Source: Clusia tigrina | Taxonomy: Eukaryota; Arthropoda; Insecta; Diptera; Clusiidae | Direction of reading: 5' to 3' | Assembly (NCBI GenBank): GCA_920105625.2 | Contig: OV050031.1 | Span: forward strand, 229,510,194-229,574,193 | Length of the DNA: 64,000 bases | Shown here: positions 20,543 to 30,422 of the stretch, piece after piece | How the letters are laid out: each line of letters starts with the position of its first letter | How positions within the stretch are numbered: the first letter of the stretch is position 1 | The notes under the pieces: generated by a model | Seen by the model: only the letters and a program-made list of their open reading frames with translations | Told to the model about the DNA's origin: nothing | Database searches by the model: none | Program-made: the position numbers and the translations under genes

Positions 20543-20741
20543 TGGCATATACCCGGCGCAGAAGGCCCTTGGATTTGTTTGCATTAGTCTTGGGACTTTG
20601 TCACCACATTGTCATCGCATCCTGAATGCCGATTCATTCTGCTACTTATGTGGTTATGATTATAAATTTGATATTATTAATGTACAATTGTTAATGTATT
20701 TGGTGTTATTTTTTTTTTTTTTTTTAATAAAATGTGAGTAA
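20524..20741 (+). CDS. Possible additional variable exon, Cys-rich
   Basis: From the acceptor at 20,522-20,523 the shared mod(mdg4) phase is open for 72 codons, with SPHCHRILNADSFCYLCG in the middle. It then runs through a poly(T) tract coding Phe residues to a stop inside an AATAAA context. FCYLCG-like motifs occur in transposon-derived insect proteins. It has no FLYWCH finger, and the same acceptor also serves the micro-ORF in another frame, so this call is weak. Confidence 0.25.
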
Positions 20742-20835
20742 CTTGTGACAATAGGCAACCGAGAAGTTTTTTTCCATTTTACATTTGTTGTCTATACTAA
20801 ATGTTTCATCTTCAATAATTTTCATATTTTTACAG

Positions 20836-21299
20836 GCGTGGAGTTTATATACAGTCAACGAGGCCATCCGTTGATTGTGCTTGATAATTACCTCTATCGT
20901 AAAAATCGAGGAAAATACTGGCGTTGCTTGAGATGCACCAAGTACCAGTGTAGGGCACGCCTCATCTTTAATCCCAACGACCACGTAAAAGTATTCGGAG
21001 AGCACACACACGGTAGGGAGAGTGAAAAAATTGAATGGGGCCGACAGGTATATCAAGCTTTGAAAAGTAAATTTCGCAGCAGACTCGATTTGGAATCGAA
21101 AATTAAAATCTCATTACGCCAACCACATTTTAATACTGACGATGACGACAGTAAATTTGATGAAGCTATACAGAACCAACAAAATATTGCAATTGAGTAT
21201 GCTGAGGACATCGAGGAGGTCAGCAATGACATTAAGCCGTCGTTTCTAGACGATTGTTTTTCTGAAGACAGTTTAAGTTTTGAACCCGCAGATATATAA
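20836..21299 (+). CDS. mod(mdg4): mod(mdg4)-type variable 3' exon, FLYWCH finger with long acidic tail (154 aa)
   Basis: Acceptor catatttttacag, opening GC. The finger is at the start: YSQRGHPLIVLDNYLYRKN, GKYWRCLRCTKYQCRARLIF, GEHTHGRES. The remaining 85 residues are acidic, with NTDDDDSKFDEA and a C terminus containing FLDDCFSEDSLSFEP, and look disordered. A Met-initiated frame opens upstream at 20,745 but is intron sequence; the acceptor and shared phase fix the start. Confidence 0.85.
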
Positions 21300-21471
21300 T
21301 CAAATTAATACCATACTATATTGCTATAATAAATTAACTATGAAAAAAATACTTAACTTTTATTTTCATATGTGTATAACGAAGTTATAACTACTTGTAT
21401 ATGTATGATTTGTAGAATTGTTCTATAACGGCAGAAAATTTTTTTAAATTTTAAATGTACTTTTTTTATAG

Positions 21472-21809
21472 ATCTAAAAAGTCATATCGTTTATGCATTA
21501 CCTTATCCCACTGGTACTTGGCTGCAAGATACACATATATACTTTATACGAAATCAGAAACAAGGCTTCAACCTCATCTTCAACGGTTATATGTATAAAA
21601 GAGAGGCCAGCTTCCGTACCACAATAAACTGGATTTGCTCCAATGGAAATGGCAAACGTGTCTCCGAAAATAAATGCACAGCACGTTGCATAACCAGGTT
21701 GGAAGGTGGACTTAAGTTGGGAAAACATTTGCACAATCATCCTCCTAAATTTGATAAAGACGCACTGCCGGATAATCTGTTACCACCTCCGGAATTTCAG
21801 CTACATTAA
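21472..21809 (+). CDS. mod(mdg4): mod(mdg4)-type variable 3' exon, FLYWCH finger (112 aa)
   Basis: Acceptor tactttttttatag, opening AT. A 39-residue leader (LPYPTGTWLQDTHIYFIRN) precedes the finger: QKQGFNLIFNGYMYKREASF, TTINWICSNG, ENKCTARCITRLEGG, HLHNHPPKF. Sister of the minus-strand unit at 11,649-11,923, with which it shares the TTINW-x-C core and ARCIT. A Met-based reading from 21,591 would lose the front of the finger. Confidence 0.85.
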
Positions 21810-22462
21810 ATACACCATCATCATATCATCAGTTGTTCCTGTTGGCCAATTCTTGAACGGACTCGATTTACAGCAACGCCTTTAACCTTGGCCCAATTGC
21901 GTCGAAGCTGTCTAATTTTAGCATTCATTCCTTTCCTGCAAGTGTCTCATGGCAGCGCACACAACGTCCTCAAATGTATTCGAGACACGTGAAATTAGTG
22001 GTGTCTGTTCACTGTGCTTACGGCTACTTCCACATTTCCTACTGGAATTGGCCACAAATGACTGAATTTAGTTTATTTGGGGTGATATTTCCGAAATAGC
22101 TCAATCCAAGTTATAAAAGTTGTTGGTGGGTGGTGCGCGGTCTCTGTTGCTCTGCTTGCATTCTTAAATCGCTTTGGAGGGGGTCCTTCAAATTTTCCAT
22201 GTGCTTAGTCATATTGTAGCCCTTCTTAACAGTACAATTATCCACATCGTAAGTTGAAGTCGTACTTCTGGGGTCCTGTGTACGTATGTATTATTAGAAT
22301 AGATAACGAAAATACATGTAAATTTGTTCTGATTATGTGAGAATTAAAGGAATTTGTACTGTAAAAACCTCAATGCCTTTTCTTTATACGTATTTAATAA
22401 AAATATTTATTAATGGCCCACAATTATTAACACTGCTTATATATTTTAAAATTGTATTTCAG
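21810..22462. other. Spacer, possible relic on minus strand
   Basis: Less AT-rich than its surroundings. On the minus strand short pieces look protein-like (KKGYNMTKHMENLKDPLQ near 22,190-22,250; MNAKIRQLRRNWAKVKG near 21,880-21,930) but stops separate them. I cannot assign a family. Confidence 0.25.
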
Positions 22463-22821
22463 TCAAGGGTCTGTATAAGCAAGAACTGCTGGAAACCTCG
22501 CCTGCCCATTTAGATAACCAGGGGCCCATCTATGTGGTGAGCAAATATGGTACAAAGCAGCTGGTGTTGAAGCAGCACACATTCAACCGTCATGTTAGCC
22601 GGGAGGAGGTTACTTATTGGCGGTGTAGCCAGTTCGCTGTGCTGCGTTGCCGTGCTCGCATCAAAACAAAAGGCAATGTGCTGACAGTACTCAACAGCGA
22701 ACACAATCATGAAGTTATTACGAAAGCTAGGAAATACGGATCACTGAAGTCAAGCAAATTGGAAGCCATCAAATTGGAAACCACGGCTGAGATCGCTGGG
22801 TACAATCGTAGCTTGCATTGA
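22463..22821 (+). CDS. mod(mdg4): mod(mdg4)-type variable 3' exon, FLYWCH finger (119 aa)
   Basis: Acceptor aaattgtatttcag, opening TC. Leader KQELLETSPAHLDNQGPIY, finger VSKYGTKQLVLKQHTFNRHV, VTYWRCSQFAVLRCRARIKT, EHNHEVIT, then a basic and amphipathic tail (KARKYGSLKSSKLEAIKLE). The YGSLKSS tail recalls the KKGSLKS of units 3 and 4. AATAAA follows near 22,938. Confidence 0.86.
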
Positions 22822-23091
22822 AGCTAGAATATACCTTTATCATATGGCTAGATATCGATTATAGTGACAGGCTTTTGATACGACTTTAGTTCTATAATCG
22901 CCTAACTTTGTATTTAAGCAATCAATTTCAGACTAAAATAAAGACAATTATCCAGAATTTAAACACGATTAAAATTCCAAACACCAATTCAATGTTTCAC
23001 TTTTTGACATGTTTTTTGTTGTTATTTGTCAGCACTTTCTCGCTTTCATTTAGTGTCTAAATTAACCGATTCACCATCTTCTCTTCCACAG

Positions 23092-23318
23092 ATCAATCCA
23101 GGCACTTTTATTCATACGTAACTGGGTTTCGCGGTAGTCGCAAGTTGAAGGTGGGGGATTATAGTTTCACACGCAACAAGGCCTCGGGTTCAAAAACCTA
23201 TTGGTCGTGTGCACGTGCTGGTATCCACAAGTGTAAGGCTCGCGTGGTCACCATCGATGAGAACTTCCGTCACGATGTTGTGGTGAAATGCGGCCGGCAC
23301 AACCATCCACCCTTTTAA
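23092..23318 (+). CDS. mod(mdg4): mod(mdg4)-type variable 3' exon without ATG, FLYWCH finger (75 aa)
   Basis: No Met codon opens this exon, so it appears only from the acceptor atcttctcttccacag (opening AT) to TAA at 23,316-23,318. The finger nearly fills it: VTGFRGSRKLKVGDYSFTRN, KTYWSCARAGIHKCKARVVT, CGRHNHPPF. It stops just after the last ligand. A clean example of a unit that depends completely on splicing for translation. Confidence 0.86.
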
Positions 23319-23556
23319 GCTGCGATCACACTTATTTGCTTTAATATAGTGCACGAATTAAATTTACTGTTTATGATATTTGTTCGTCTTTTGGTTATTA
23401 TACAAAAATGCATTCGATGTTTTTAATAAAGAAACGAGTTGTATAAATTGTTTAATCTTTTGCTGTTGTGATGATAAACATGTGTGTTTCCTTTCAGTAG
23501 AGCATTTATCATTTTCACTTTCCATTACAAATTTAACAATGACATAAATTTTTTAG

Positions 23557-24063
23557 AAGCATTTTTGATGGGTACTGAACAAGCAACCAGCTTCATCAAA
23601 GAGAAACTCGTTAACTTCATAGTGGGCCAGCGTGGATGCACTCTGCTATCTTTCGACGGATTCAACTATGTGCGCAACAGACGCAGCGGTCTGAAGACAT
23701 ACTGGATATGTGCGAAGAAGGTAATTTTATATATTTAACAATAACTATATACGTGTTTCTTAAGTCTTAGGAGTTGTGTTAGAGCCGAATGCCAGCAAGG
23801 TTGCGATATTCCTTCCGTCATCCAGAGCTGCGCAACCATTCTTTATAAAAACTATTTTCACTATTGCAATTTTTTCTTAGGGCAGCACGAAATGTAACGC
23901 CAGGGTGGTCACTAATATCATTGAAGGTGTGCACAAAATCGTGCTGGAATCATGCCATCACAACCATTCACAAATAGTGGCGCGAAAGAAGAGGACCGAC
24001 ACCTGTCCAACCGAACACGTCCATATGGAGGAAAATAATTTCAAGGATTACTTAAATGAGTAA
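23557..24063 (+). CDS. mod(mdg4): mod(mdg4)-type variable unit, two exons, split FLYWCH finger (115 aa)
   Basis: Exons 23,557-23,720 and 23,881-24,063. Acceptors ataaattttttag and attttttcttag, donor GAAGAAG|gtaatt. An earlier AG at 23,496-23,497 leads to a stop in the shared phase and is not used. The finger is IVGQRGCTLLSFDGFNYVRN, KTYWICAKK | GSTKCNARVVTN, HHNHSQIV. The intron falls between the two cysteines at phase 0, unlike units 3 and 4 (phase 2). The tail is acidic. Confidence 0.84.
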
Positions 24064-24350
24064 TCAAAGCAAATGCAGAAGTAATAGTTCAGGTTTGTAT
24101 GTTTGCTGATCTGAGAGCGATTTCAGGCTTCTGCACCACACTCAACTTCGTAGTAAATTTACGCTTTAGTTACTTAATAATACTTATATAGCAACTCAAA
24201 ATGTTTCAAATAAATCACGAGTATAAAAATAGCTGCTGTGTTTGGTTTTGTGACGTTTGATTGAATATTTGAACCTATATATCTATTTGCTATCGTTTCT
24301 CCTTCCTTCCTGCAAATATAAGTGCTAATAAATTTGTTGTCCATTTGCAG

Positions 24351-24679
24351 AAATAGCCACCTTCAGCAAAGGACAACGTGGCTGCACTGTCTTATTATAT
24401 GAAAGCAATAAATTTGTAAAAAATCGTAAATCAAAGACACGCACTTATTGGATATGTTCCAAGAAGGTAAAACACACAGCGTTCGAGTTCCGCATGCTTT
24501 TAATTGAGAAGAAATATCTCTCTTTGCAGGATATTACCTTTTGTAGAGCTCGCATCGTAACTGCACGTGATAAATTCGGAACGGAGCTCATAATTCAGCG
24601 GACAAATGTGCACAATCATATGCGGCGGTTTCCGTGCAGAAGCCGTAGCAAAAAACTGCTTCAAGCATCACATAAATGA
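24351..24679 (+). CDS. mod(mdg4): mod(mdg4)-type variable unit, two exons, tandem copy of preceding unit (88 aa)
   Basis: Exons 24,351-24,466 and 24,530-24,679. Acceptors gtccatttgcag and tctctttgcag; donor AAGAAG|gtaaaa. FSKGQRGCTVLLYESNKFVK, RTYWICSKK | DITFCRARIVTARD, VHNHMRRF, with a basic end. GQRGCT and the YWIC-x-KK donor position are shared with the preceding unit, so the pair arose by tandem duplication. A third, dead copy follows. Confidence 0.84.
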
Positions 24680-24945
24680 TTAACTGGAGGTTAGGATAGC
24701 AACAGCAATAATTGCAGGTATTTTAGAACATTGTGGGTTAGCGTTAGTGTTCTGGCCCACACTTTTCTTACCGAACAATGTTTCAAATAGATATGAAACA
24801 CTTAGAAAATTATGATAACCCAATTATTTCAAATAAATTATGCATAAGTTAAAAGAGCCGCTGTTTTTATGTTGTTTGAGAGAAATCTTCGAATTCACCC
24901 TGCTGCTTCAGTCACATTTTTCACCTGTAGTATTACAAATTGTAG

Positions 24946-25238
24946 AAGTTGCCACTTCCATTTGAGACAACGTAGTTGCTCTGTCCTCGCCTGTTAAATG
25001 AAAGCAATCTATTTGTAAAGAACCTTAAATTCAAACACACGCATTTGTGTGTAGGATCTGGTCCACCGAGGTAAATGCTCAAGTGGGGTTTTAAACTTCC
25101 TCAATCAATTTAATTTTAACTGTAAATTGTATTGTTTTTTTTTCATTTCAGGATAAGCAGCGTCCCGTTCATAACCGCATGGAATTGATACGGGATGGAA
25201 CTTATAATTCTGAGAACAACGGTGCGGGGGTCTTCTAA
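24946..25238 (+). pseudogene. mod(mdg4): Decayed third copy of the split FLYWCH pair
   Basis: 24,946-25,070 aligns base by base with exon a of the preceding unit (gagacaacgtag versus gacaacgtggc; atgaaagcaatctatttgta versus atgaaagcaataaatttgta) but carries in-frame stops. A donor-like gtaaat and a downstream acceptor tttcatttcag survive. 25,152-25,238 corresponds to exon b but has lost the C and H ligands. Confidence 0.75.
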
Positions 25239-25447
25239 AAAGAATAGCAAATTGTTGTTAAGTGAATAGGTTTATTTGTGTGTGTGTGTGTTCGTGTATG
25301 TGTGTAATTAAAATAAACTTTAAATAATACGATTTACTTTAGTAATATTAAAAAAAGGCGTGTCTAATTTACTTACTCAGCTCTCACTTACACTATTTCC
25401 ATTCACCCATGTTTGGTTTTAACTCATATATTTCATTTTATTTCCAG

Positions 25448-25842
25448 AGACGATTACGTCATTCCGATACACAGTGACTAATTGCAAAATGGACTTCACA
25501 GCAGCAAACGAGAGTTTCCTGCCGAAACTGGTTCCATGTCCTGTTGCTGCCAAAAACGCAACTGTAAAGACAGGCTTGTCGAAACGCAGGCCATACTTTC
25601 TGGAGAGTCGCACTTTGGACGATTGGGGACAAATAAAGTACACAACTACAGCACGCGGCAACAAGCTTCTGTTCTATGGAGGCCATCGCTTCATTAAGAA
25701 CAACATTTACGGATCGAATATTTATTGGAAGTGCACAAAGTGGCACAGCAATTGCAAAGTGCGGGCTATTACCAGCTTGGACATACCAACACAGTGCATT
25801 GTAAAGGGTGCGCACAATCATCCCTTGCTGAAGGATCAGTAA
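25448..25842 (+). CDS. mod(mdg4): mod(mdg4)-type variable 3' exon, FLYWCH finger (131 aa)
   Basis: Acceptor cattttatttccag, opening AG. A 70-residue leader (PCPVAAKNATVKTG) precedes the finger: TTARGNKLLFYGGHRFIKNN, IYWKCTKWHSNCKVRAITS, GAHNHPLL. It ends shortly after the ligands. Open frames on the opposite strand across this exon are shadows. Confidence 0.86.
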
Positions 25843-26123
25843 TAAAAGTCATACATTGGAGTTAATTATAAATGGGGGCGGGGTGGGTAGGTATTTAAGG
25901 ACGGAGTTTCCTTGTACTTTGTCAACCTAGTTTAATAGTTTGTTGAAGGCGTTTGTTTCTTCGAACCACCACTTCAAAGCTAAATTAAAGCATATTTGTG
26001 TTACAATAAATGCCCCTGTTTGAACAAATTAAATCACCAGTTTTTCGTTCGTTTTATTGTTTGCTTATGGCTCGTTTTCTCACTACTCTGTTTAATTCCT
26101 AATGATGATATATTTTATTGCAG

Positions 26124-26428
26124 GTTTTCGAGTTGATTTCATAGACTCGAAAAAGAACGGCGGCAAGCTTCTCGTCATCAATGGCTTCAGGTTTTTTCGG
26201 AACAAAAAACGAGGGTCGCGCCAATATTGGAAGTGCAGCAACTACTATAAGGAGAAGTGTCCGGCGATTGCCATCTATGACGAAATCTCATTGAATTTGA
26301 AGCTTTGCCACCAGCACAAACACATAACCAGTAACGACATCGAAATTAAGCCTCTACTCTCAAAAGAAGGGGTCACCGTGGGAGAGAACTCATCTGTACT
26401 GCAAAGCATAATGATGCTAAAAGACTAA
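26124..26428 (+). CDS. mod(mdg4): mod(mdg4)-type variable 3' exon, FLYWCH finger (101 aa)
   Basis: Acceptor tattttattgcag, opening GT. Finger NGGKLLVINGFRFFRNKK, RQYWKCSNYYKEKCPAIAIY, CHQHKHIT: the usual C-[KR]-A-R is CPAI and the His pair is QHKH. A short acidic tail ends IMMLKD, like the IMLLHD end of unit 2. Confidence 0.84.
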
Positions 26429-26783
26429 ATCCTTGAACATTGTTTAGGATGTTGTATATATGTATTCGGATTAACAATTTGGGCTTTGTTAAAGTTGATA
26501 TAAATACATAATTATTTCGTTTCCCCTTTTGTTTACGTGAACTTGAACATCAATAATGTAAAGTTGTATTTTTATACTTGAACTCAATTTTAATGGAAGT
26601 GAATAAAAATTTTATAGTTCAGCACTTGCTACTTTTTTGTTGCGCAGCTGGCAGCACTAAATGTGAACGCAGGAGGCGGCGGCTTGTGGCTGCGCTGCGT
26701 TTGAAGTTGAAGTTGCTTAACACTCATATCTTTGCTTGATTTTGTCCTCAATGCTTCAATAACTCATTTTATATTTCTTTAAG

Positions 26784-27184
26784 GTCACGGCCAATACCCT
26801 GGAACGCAACCGAAGATTCAATTCTCCGTGTCAAAGCGTGGTGGTCAATTGCTGTGGCTTGACGGGCTCAAGTACTTTCGCAATAACGAGAATCGGACCA
26901 ATTTGTTTTGGCGATGTCACTGGTACTACCGACGTATACGCTGCCCCGTGCTGATATGCATGAACAAACACGATGCAACCGACTTTCGCCAAATCCATAG
27001 TCACTGTCATGTGAAGTCTTCAAAGAAAATTCAAACTGCTGTCGCTCAGGATAATGCCAGACGGACGTACACCAAAAAAATGCCCTTGGTCATGCATCAG
27101 AAGCCAGCGTTAAGTACGAGTTCAAGTACTAGTACAAGCGGCATGGCAGTGCACACAGATCAAGCCGATATATTCACTTTATAA
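26784..27184 (+). CDS. mod(mdg4): mod(mdg4)-type variable 3' exon, FLYWCH finger (133 aa)
   Basis: Acceptor tttctttaag, opening GT. Leader HGQYPGTQPKIQF, finger SVSKRGGQLLWLDGLKYFRN, NLFWRCHWYYRRIRCPVLI, QIHSHCHV. It is related to the preceding unit (CP after the ligand Cys, FFRN/YFRN). The tail is Ser/Thr-rich (STSSSTSTSGMAV). A GC-richer patch at 26,640-26,720 precedes it. Confidence 0.84.
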
Positions 27185-27458
27185 GATATAGTCAAATACC
27201 TACAGAAATACAGTGGACACAGTGCAACGTTTGCCGGGAGGAGGCATGTAAAACCTTCTGCAATGGAAATTCTGTAAAATATAAATAAATGATATTGTAA
27301 ACATGCGCTAATATAATAAATAAATATGTCAAATGTTAAAATTTGTGTGATATCACAGAGACTTCATTTCTGCTAACTGCTTATGAAGATATGTTTGTTT
27401 TATATCGAAATATTCCGCTTGCATTTTTACTAACTTCTGTTTTCTCTCTACTCTGCAG

Positions 27459-27898
27459 TTGTGCTGGCGAATGACGTCGTACCTAATCCCGAGGATGTGC
27501 TCGTCTTCTTTACTCAGTCGTTGCGTGGGCGCCCAGCCATAATGGCCAATGGCGTGCGGTTCCTCATAATGAGTGAAAACAAAAAAAAAATCTTATGGAG
27601 GTGTAGTTCGATGGCCACGAAGAAAATCAAATGCCCAGCGCGTATAACGATGTTGAAGGAGACTCCCCCCAAGTTTATTATAAACAAAGCAGAACATGTT
27701 CACGCCGAGCTGAAGCGGAGCAAATACGGCTCTAGCAAACAGCAGTGCTATTCAGCAGTGGCTCAGCTGAAGGGCGAGAACATCGAAATTGATGGTTCCG
27801 TCAATTTCGAAATATTAGACCCATCAACAGGACAAGTGCAACACATTCAGCAAGTACAACAACAGCCTCACCAATATATACAGGAGCAGCCAATGTAG
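27459..27898 (+). CDS. mod(mdg4): mod(mdg4)-type variable 3' exon, FLYWCH finger with Gln-rich tail (146 aa)
   Basis: Acceptor ctctctactctgcag, opening TT. Finger TQSLRGRPAIMANGVRFLIM, KILWRCSSMATKKIKCPARI, AEHVHAEL. The core aromatic before Trp is Leu (ILWRC). A Gln-rich C terminus (QQVQQQPHQYIQEQPM) may support self-association. RSKYGSSKQ after the finger recalls the KYGSLKSS of 22,463-22,821. Confidence 0.85.
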
Positions 27899-28115
27899 AC
27901 ATTTTCTTATTAAAACTTTAGTTTACAGTGTGTTTTTCTTCCGTTTTTTTTAAATGTTCTGAAAAATGTACCGTCGCTGAATGAAAAAAATAAAAATAGG
28001 CTTCGAGAGTAAACGTACAATTGTCCTGTGTTTCAACTGATGAATGTAGCACAGGATTACTGCCTGCAAGGCACAATTTGACCCGTAATAATTCATGCAT
28101 TTTTACTTTTTTCAG

Positions 28116-28420
28116 TATTGGCAGCACTGGAAAATGGCATAACGTACGTGAAGAGTCAAAAGGGACGCATACAACTGGTGCACAAAGGGAACTATTATGT
28201 GCGAGAGAAAAAGATACGGAAAAAAGTTTACTGGCGTTGTACACAGTATACCACGATCCTCAAATGTCATGGTCGCATCCATACGGAAGATGGGATCATT
28301 GTTCATCAGAGCAGCCACAATCACCACTGTATACAATATGGAGGGAGGCCTCACATTCAGAGACCAAAAGCGCAAATGCTGATAATGAAGAAAATTACAT
28401 CTCCAGCCATGTGGAATTAA
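28116..28420 (+). CDS. mod(mdg4): mod(mdg4)-type variable 3' exon, FLYWCH finger (101 aa)
   Basis: Acceptor ttttacttttttcag, opening TA, which tolerates any donated base. Finger VKSQKGRIQLVHKGNYYVRE, KVYWRCTQYTTILKCHGRIH, SSHNHHCIQ. The usual Ala after the second Cys is Gly-Arg. A basic tail (RPHIQRPKAQ) follows and AATAAA lies about 20 bp after the stop. Confidence 0.85.
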
Positions 28421-28581
28421 GTGTTGTACTGCTACTGATTAATAAATCATTTATATTAAAAACTTAACACCAGACCTTCCTTCTGCTTTCCAATTACATG
28501 TTTTATCTGTGTTTTCTAGTCAAATTCCAGGTGCAATTTTTTATTAGGTCTATACTAATCGCACGCTTCTCTTTTTTCCAG

Positions 28582-28814
28582 AAATATCGCAGATCGCCAA
28601 GTTCAGCAGCACCAAGAAGAAGAAGCGTAAATTGCTGATTGGTTCTCACGATTATGTGATCGATCGCATGCTCAAGCAGAGCATCAACTGGCGCTGCGCT
28701 CGCTATAAGAGTGCACGGTGCAAGGCGCGGGCCACCACTCGAATAGGCACGGATGGAGTGGAGCGATCTTTCGTACGCTATCCGCTTCATACCCATTCTC
28801 CCACTACCCCGTAG
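28582..28814 (+). CDS. mod(mdg4): mod(mdg4)-type variable 3' exon, FLYWCH finger (77 aa)
   Basis: Acceptor ctcttttttccag, opening AA. A compact unit: FSSTKKKKRKLLIGSHDYVI, SINWRCARYKSARCKARATT, PLHTHSPT. The KKKKRK stretch in place of the usual RGG/RGR turn could add nuclear localisation. It ends five residues after the last ligand. Confidence 0.85.
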
Positions 28815-29049
28815 TTGCACCACGGTTGCTAATTGTGGTCAAGGTGTACAAGTACGAGCATAATAACATTATTTAATTCTTAAAAACACAAAACATGACA
28901 AAACGAAAATAAATGTGTATAAATAAAAGGAAATTTGATGAAATGTTTCGGTGGCGTTTTAACAACATTTCAAGTTTTACCCTCTAGTATAATTTAATCC
29001 TTCGTTCTCTTAAATGTTGATCCACTTATAATTTTATTTCTAAATTCAG

Positions 29050-29327
29050 CCGCACTCAAGCGTAAGGACTGCACTGATTGGAGCGCTGTTTACTTTATGC
29101 CAGGCCAGCGCGGAAAGCCCAAATTGGTAGTAAATGGTTACTCGTATATCAAGAACAAGATCTACATCGATCGGGTCTACTGGAATTGTGCCCATGTGAA
29201 GCTGAAGAAATGTCGCGCTCGGTTGATCACACAGAAAACCCACTTGGGCACAAGCAACGAGGTCAAACTCACTTTCGCACAACACAATCACTCGCCAGAT
29301 TTCAGGACAACAAAGCATATAAATTAA
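29050..29327 (+). CDS. mod(mdg4): mod(mdg4)-type variable 3' exon, FLYWCH finger (92 aa)
   Basis: Acceptor atttctaaattcag, opening CC. Finger MPGQRGKPKLVVNGYSYIKN, RVYWNCAHVKLKKCRARLIT, QHNHSPDF. The next two units share the G(Q/N)-(R/K)-G opening, GY/GFxY strand and C-A core, so 29,050-30,422 looks like a local expansion. Confidence 0.86.
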
Positions 29328-29543
29328 GTTTGTTTTAGACAAAGAAATACAATCCAGAATTATGCATTCCTTCTTACATACAGACATAGATATACCTTAG
29401 TAGTAAAAAGAAAAAAAATGCCAATAAAGTATTCAAGCGACAAATGTTCTCCATTTTACCTACTCGTAGTAAAGAATGTGTCCGAAAAGGCGAATTGCAC
29501 ATTGTGGAAATTTTCGCTAACAAATTGTCTTTTTGCATTTTAG

Positions 29544-29803
29544 ATCTGGAGATGTTGGCCAAAAAGCGTGGTATTATGATTGTGCGGGGCAATAAAGGGA
29601 AACCAAAACTTATCATGGCTGGCTATGCGTACTTCCGCAACAACAGCAGAGGGCCAAAGACCTACTGGCTCTGTGCAAAGAACCGCTGTAGTCGCTGCAA
29701 GGCGCGGATCATCACATGCTCTGTCACCGGCGAGCTGGTGATCAAGAATCAAGACCACAATCACCACCCGCTCACCATAAAAGAGGAAGAATTCGATGAC
29801 TAA
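29544..29803 (+). CDS. mod(mdg4): mod(mdg4)-type variable 3' exon, FLYWCH finger (86 aa)
   Basis: Acceptor tttttgcattttag, opening AT. RGNKGKPKLIMAGYAYFRNN, KTYWLCAKNRCSRCKARIIT, DHNHHPLT, then an acidic end (KEEEFDD). The GKPKL piece is identical to the preceding unit. The frame starting at 29,444 is an upstream intron reading. Confidence 0.86.
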
Positions 29804-30168
29804 ATTAGCATATTTCCGAACATATGATTTTATTTATTTTAAACTAAGCACCTCTGAGTTAAGAGCGCAACTCCTTGCCAGAGATTCCTTTTATTTGTAT
29901 TTAATTAAAAGTAAAATTATTTCATGATATCAATAGAAAGCGGCTAGAAGGGCGGCCGTTACGTAAGAGCGTATCTGTCATAATTAAGAGAAGTTGTCTG
30001 CCTATCAACTTCTTCAGTTGAACTCAATAAAAATAGTTTGAAATGTACATAAATGACGAGGTAAACTGACGCACGCTGCCTTCCAGACCCTTTTAAAGTT
30101 TTTAATAATTTTTCATTTTGAAACTGCCCCTATTACAATGCTTTTTTTTATTAATTTTTGTATTCTAG

Positions 30169-30422
30169 GTTTTATTTTAATAGACAATGCCGACGTTCTC
30201 AACACCATTCGCATTAAATATGTCACTGGCCAGCGTGGTTCCAGGAAGTTGGTGTGCAACGGATTCGCGTACGTTTGCGCTAAACTGAAGAAAAATCGCA
30301 AATATTGGATTTGTGCGAAACAGCGGAGTAAACATTGCAAGGCGCGTTTAATCACCGACGTGAAAGAAGAGGAGTTTTATGCACGCAATATTAGACACAC
30401 TCATCCGCCCGACAGGGACTGA
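30169..30422 (+). CDS. mod(mdg4): mod(mdg4)-type variable 3' exon, last unit of the array (84 aa)
   Basis: Acceptor tttttgtattctag, opening GT. VTGQRGSRKLVCNGFAYVCA, RKYWICAKQRSKHCKARLIT, IRHTHPPDRD. It ends four residues after the ligands. No further FLYWCH pattern was seen to the right on either strand, so this closes the array about 4 kb before the next gene's first exon. Confidence 0.86.

Noticed and set aside
20745..20835. Met-initiated extension of the 20,836 FLYWCH exon
   Set aside because: The stretch is intron sequence with a poly-pyrimidine tract; acceptor and shared phase define the start at 20,836.
23498..23556. Earlier acceptor (cctttcag) for the split unit at 23,557
   Set aside because: In the shared phase it reaches TAA after about 16 codons; the acceptor before 23,557 keeps the frame open.
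25419..25821. Minus-strand frames opposite the FLYWCH exon at 25,448
   Set aside because: Cys-rich shadows of a clear plus-strand finger with acceptor and correct phase.
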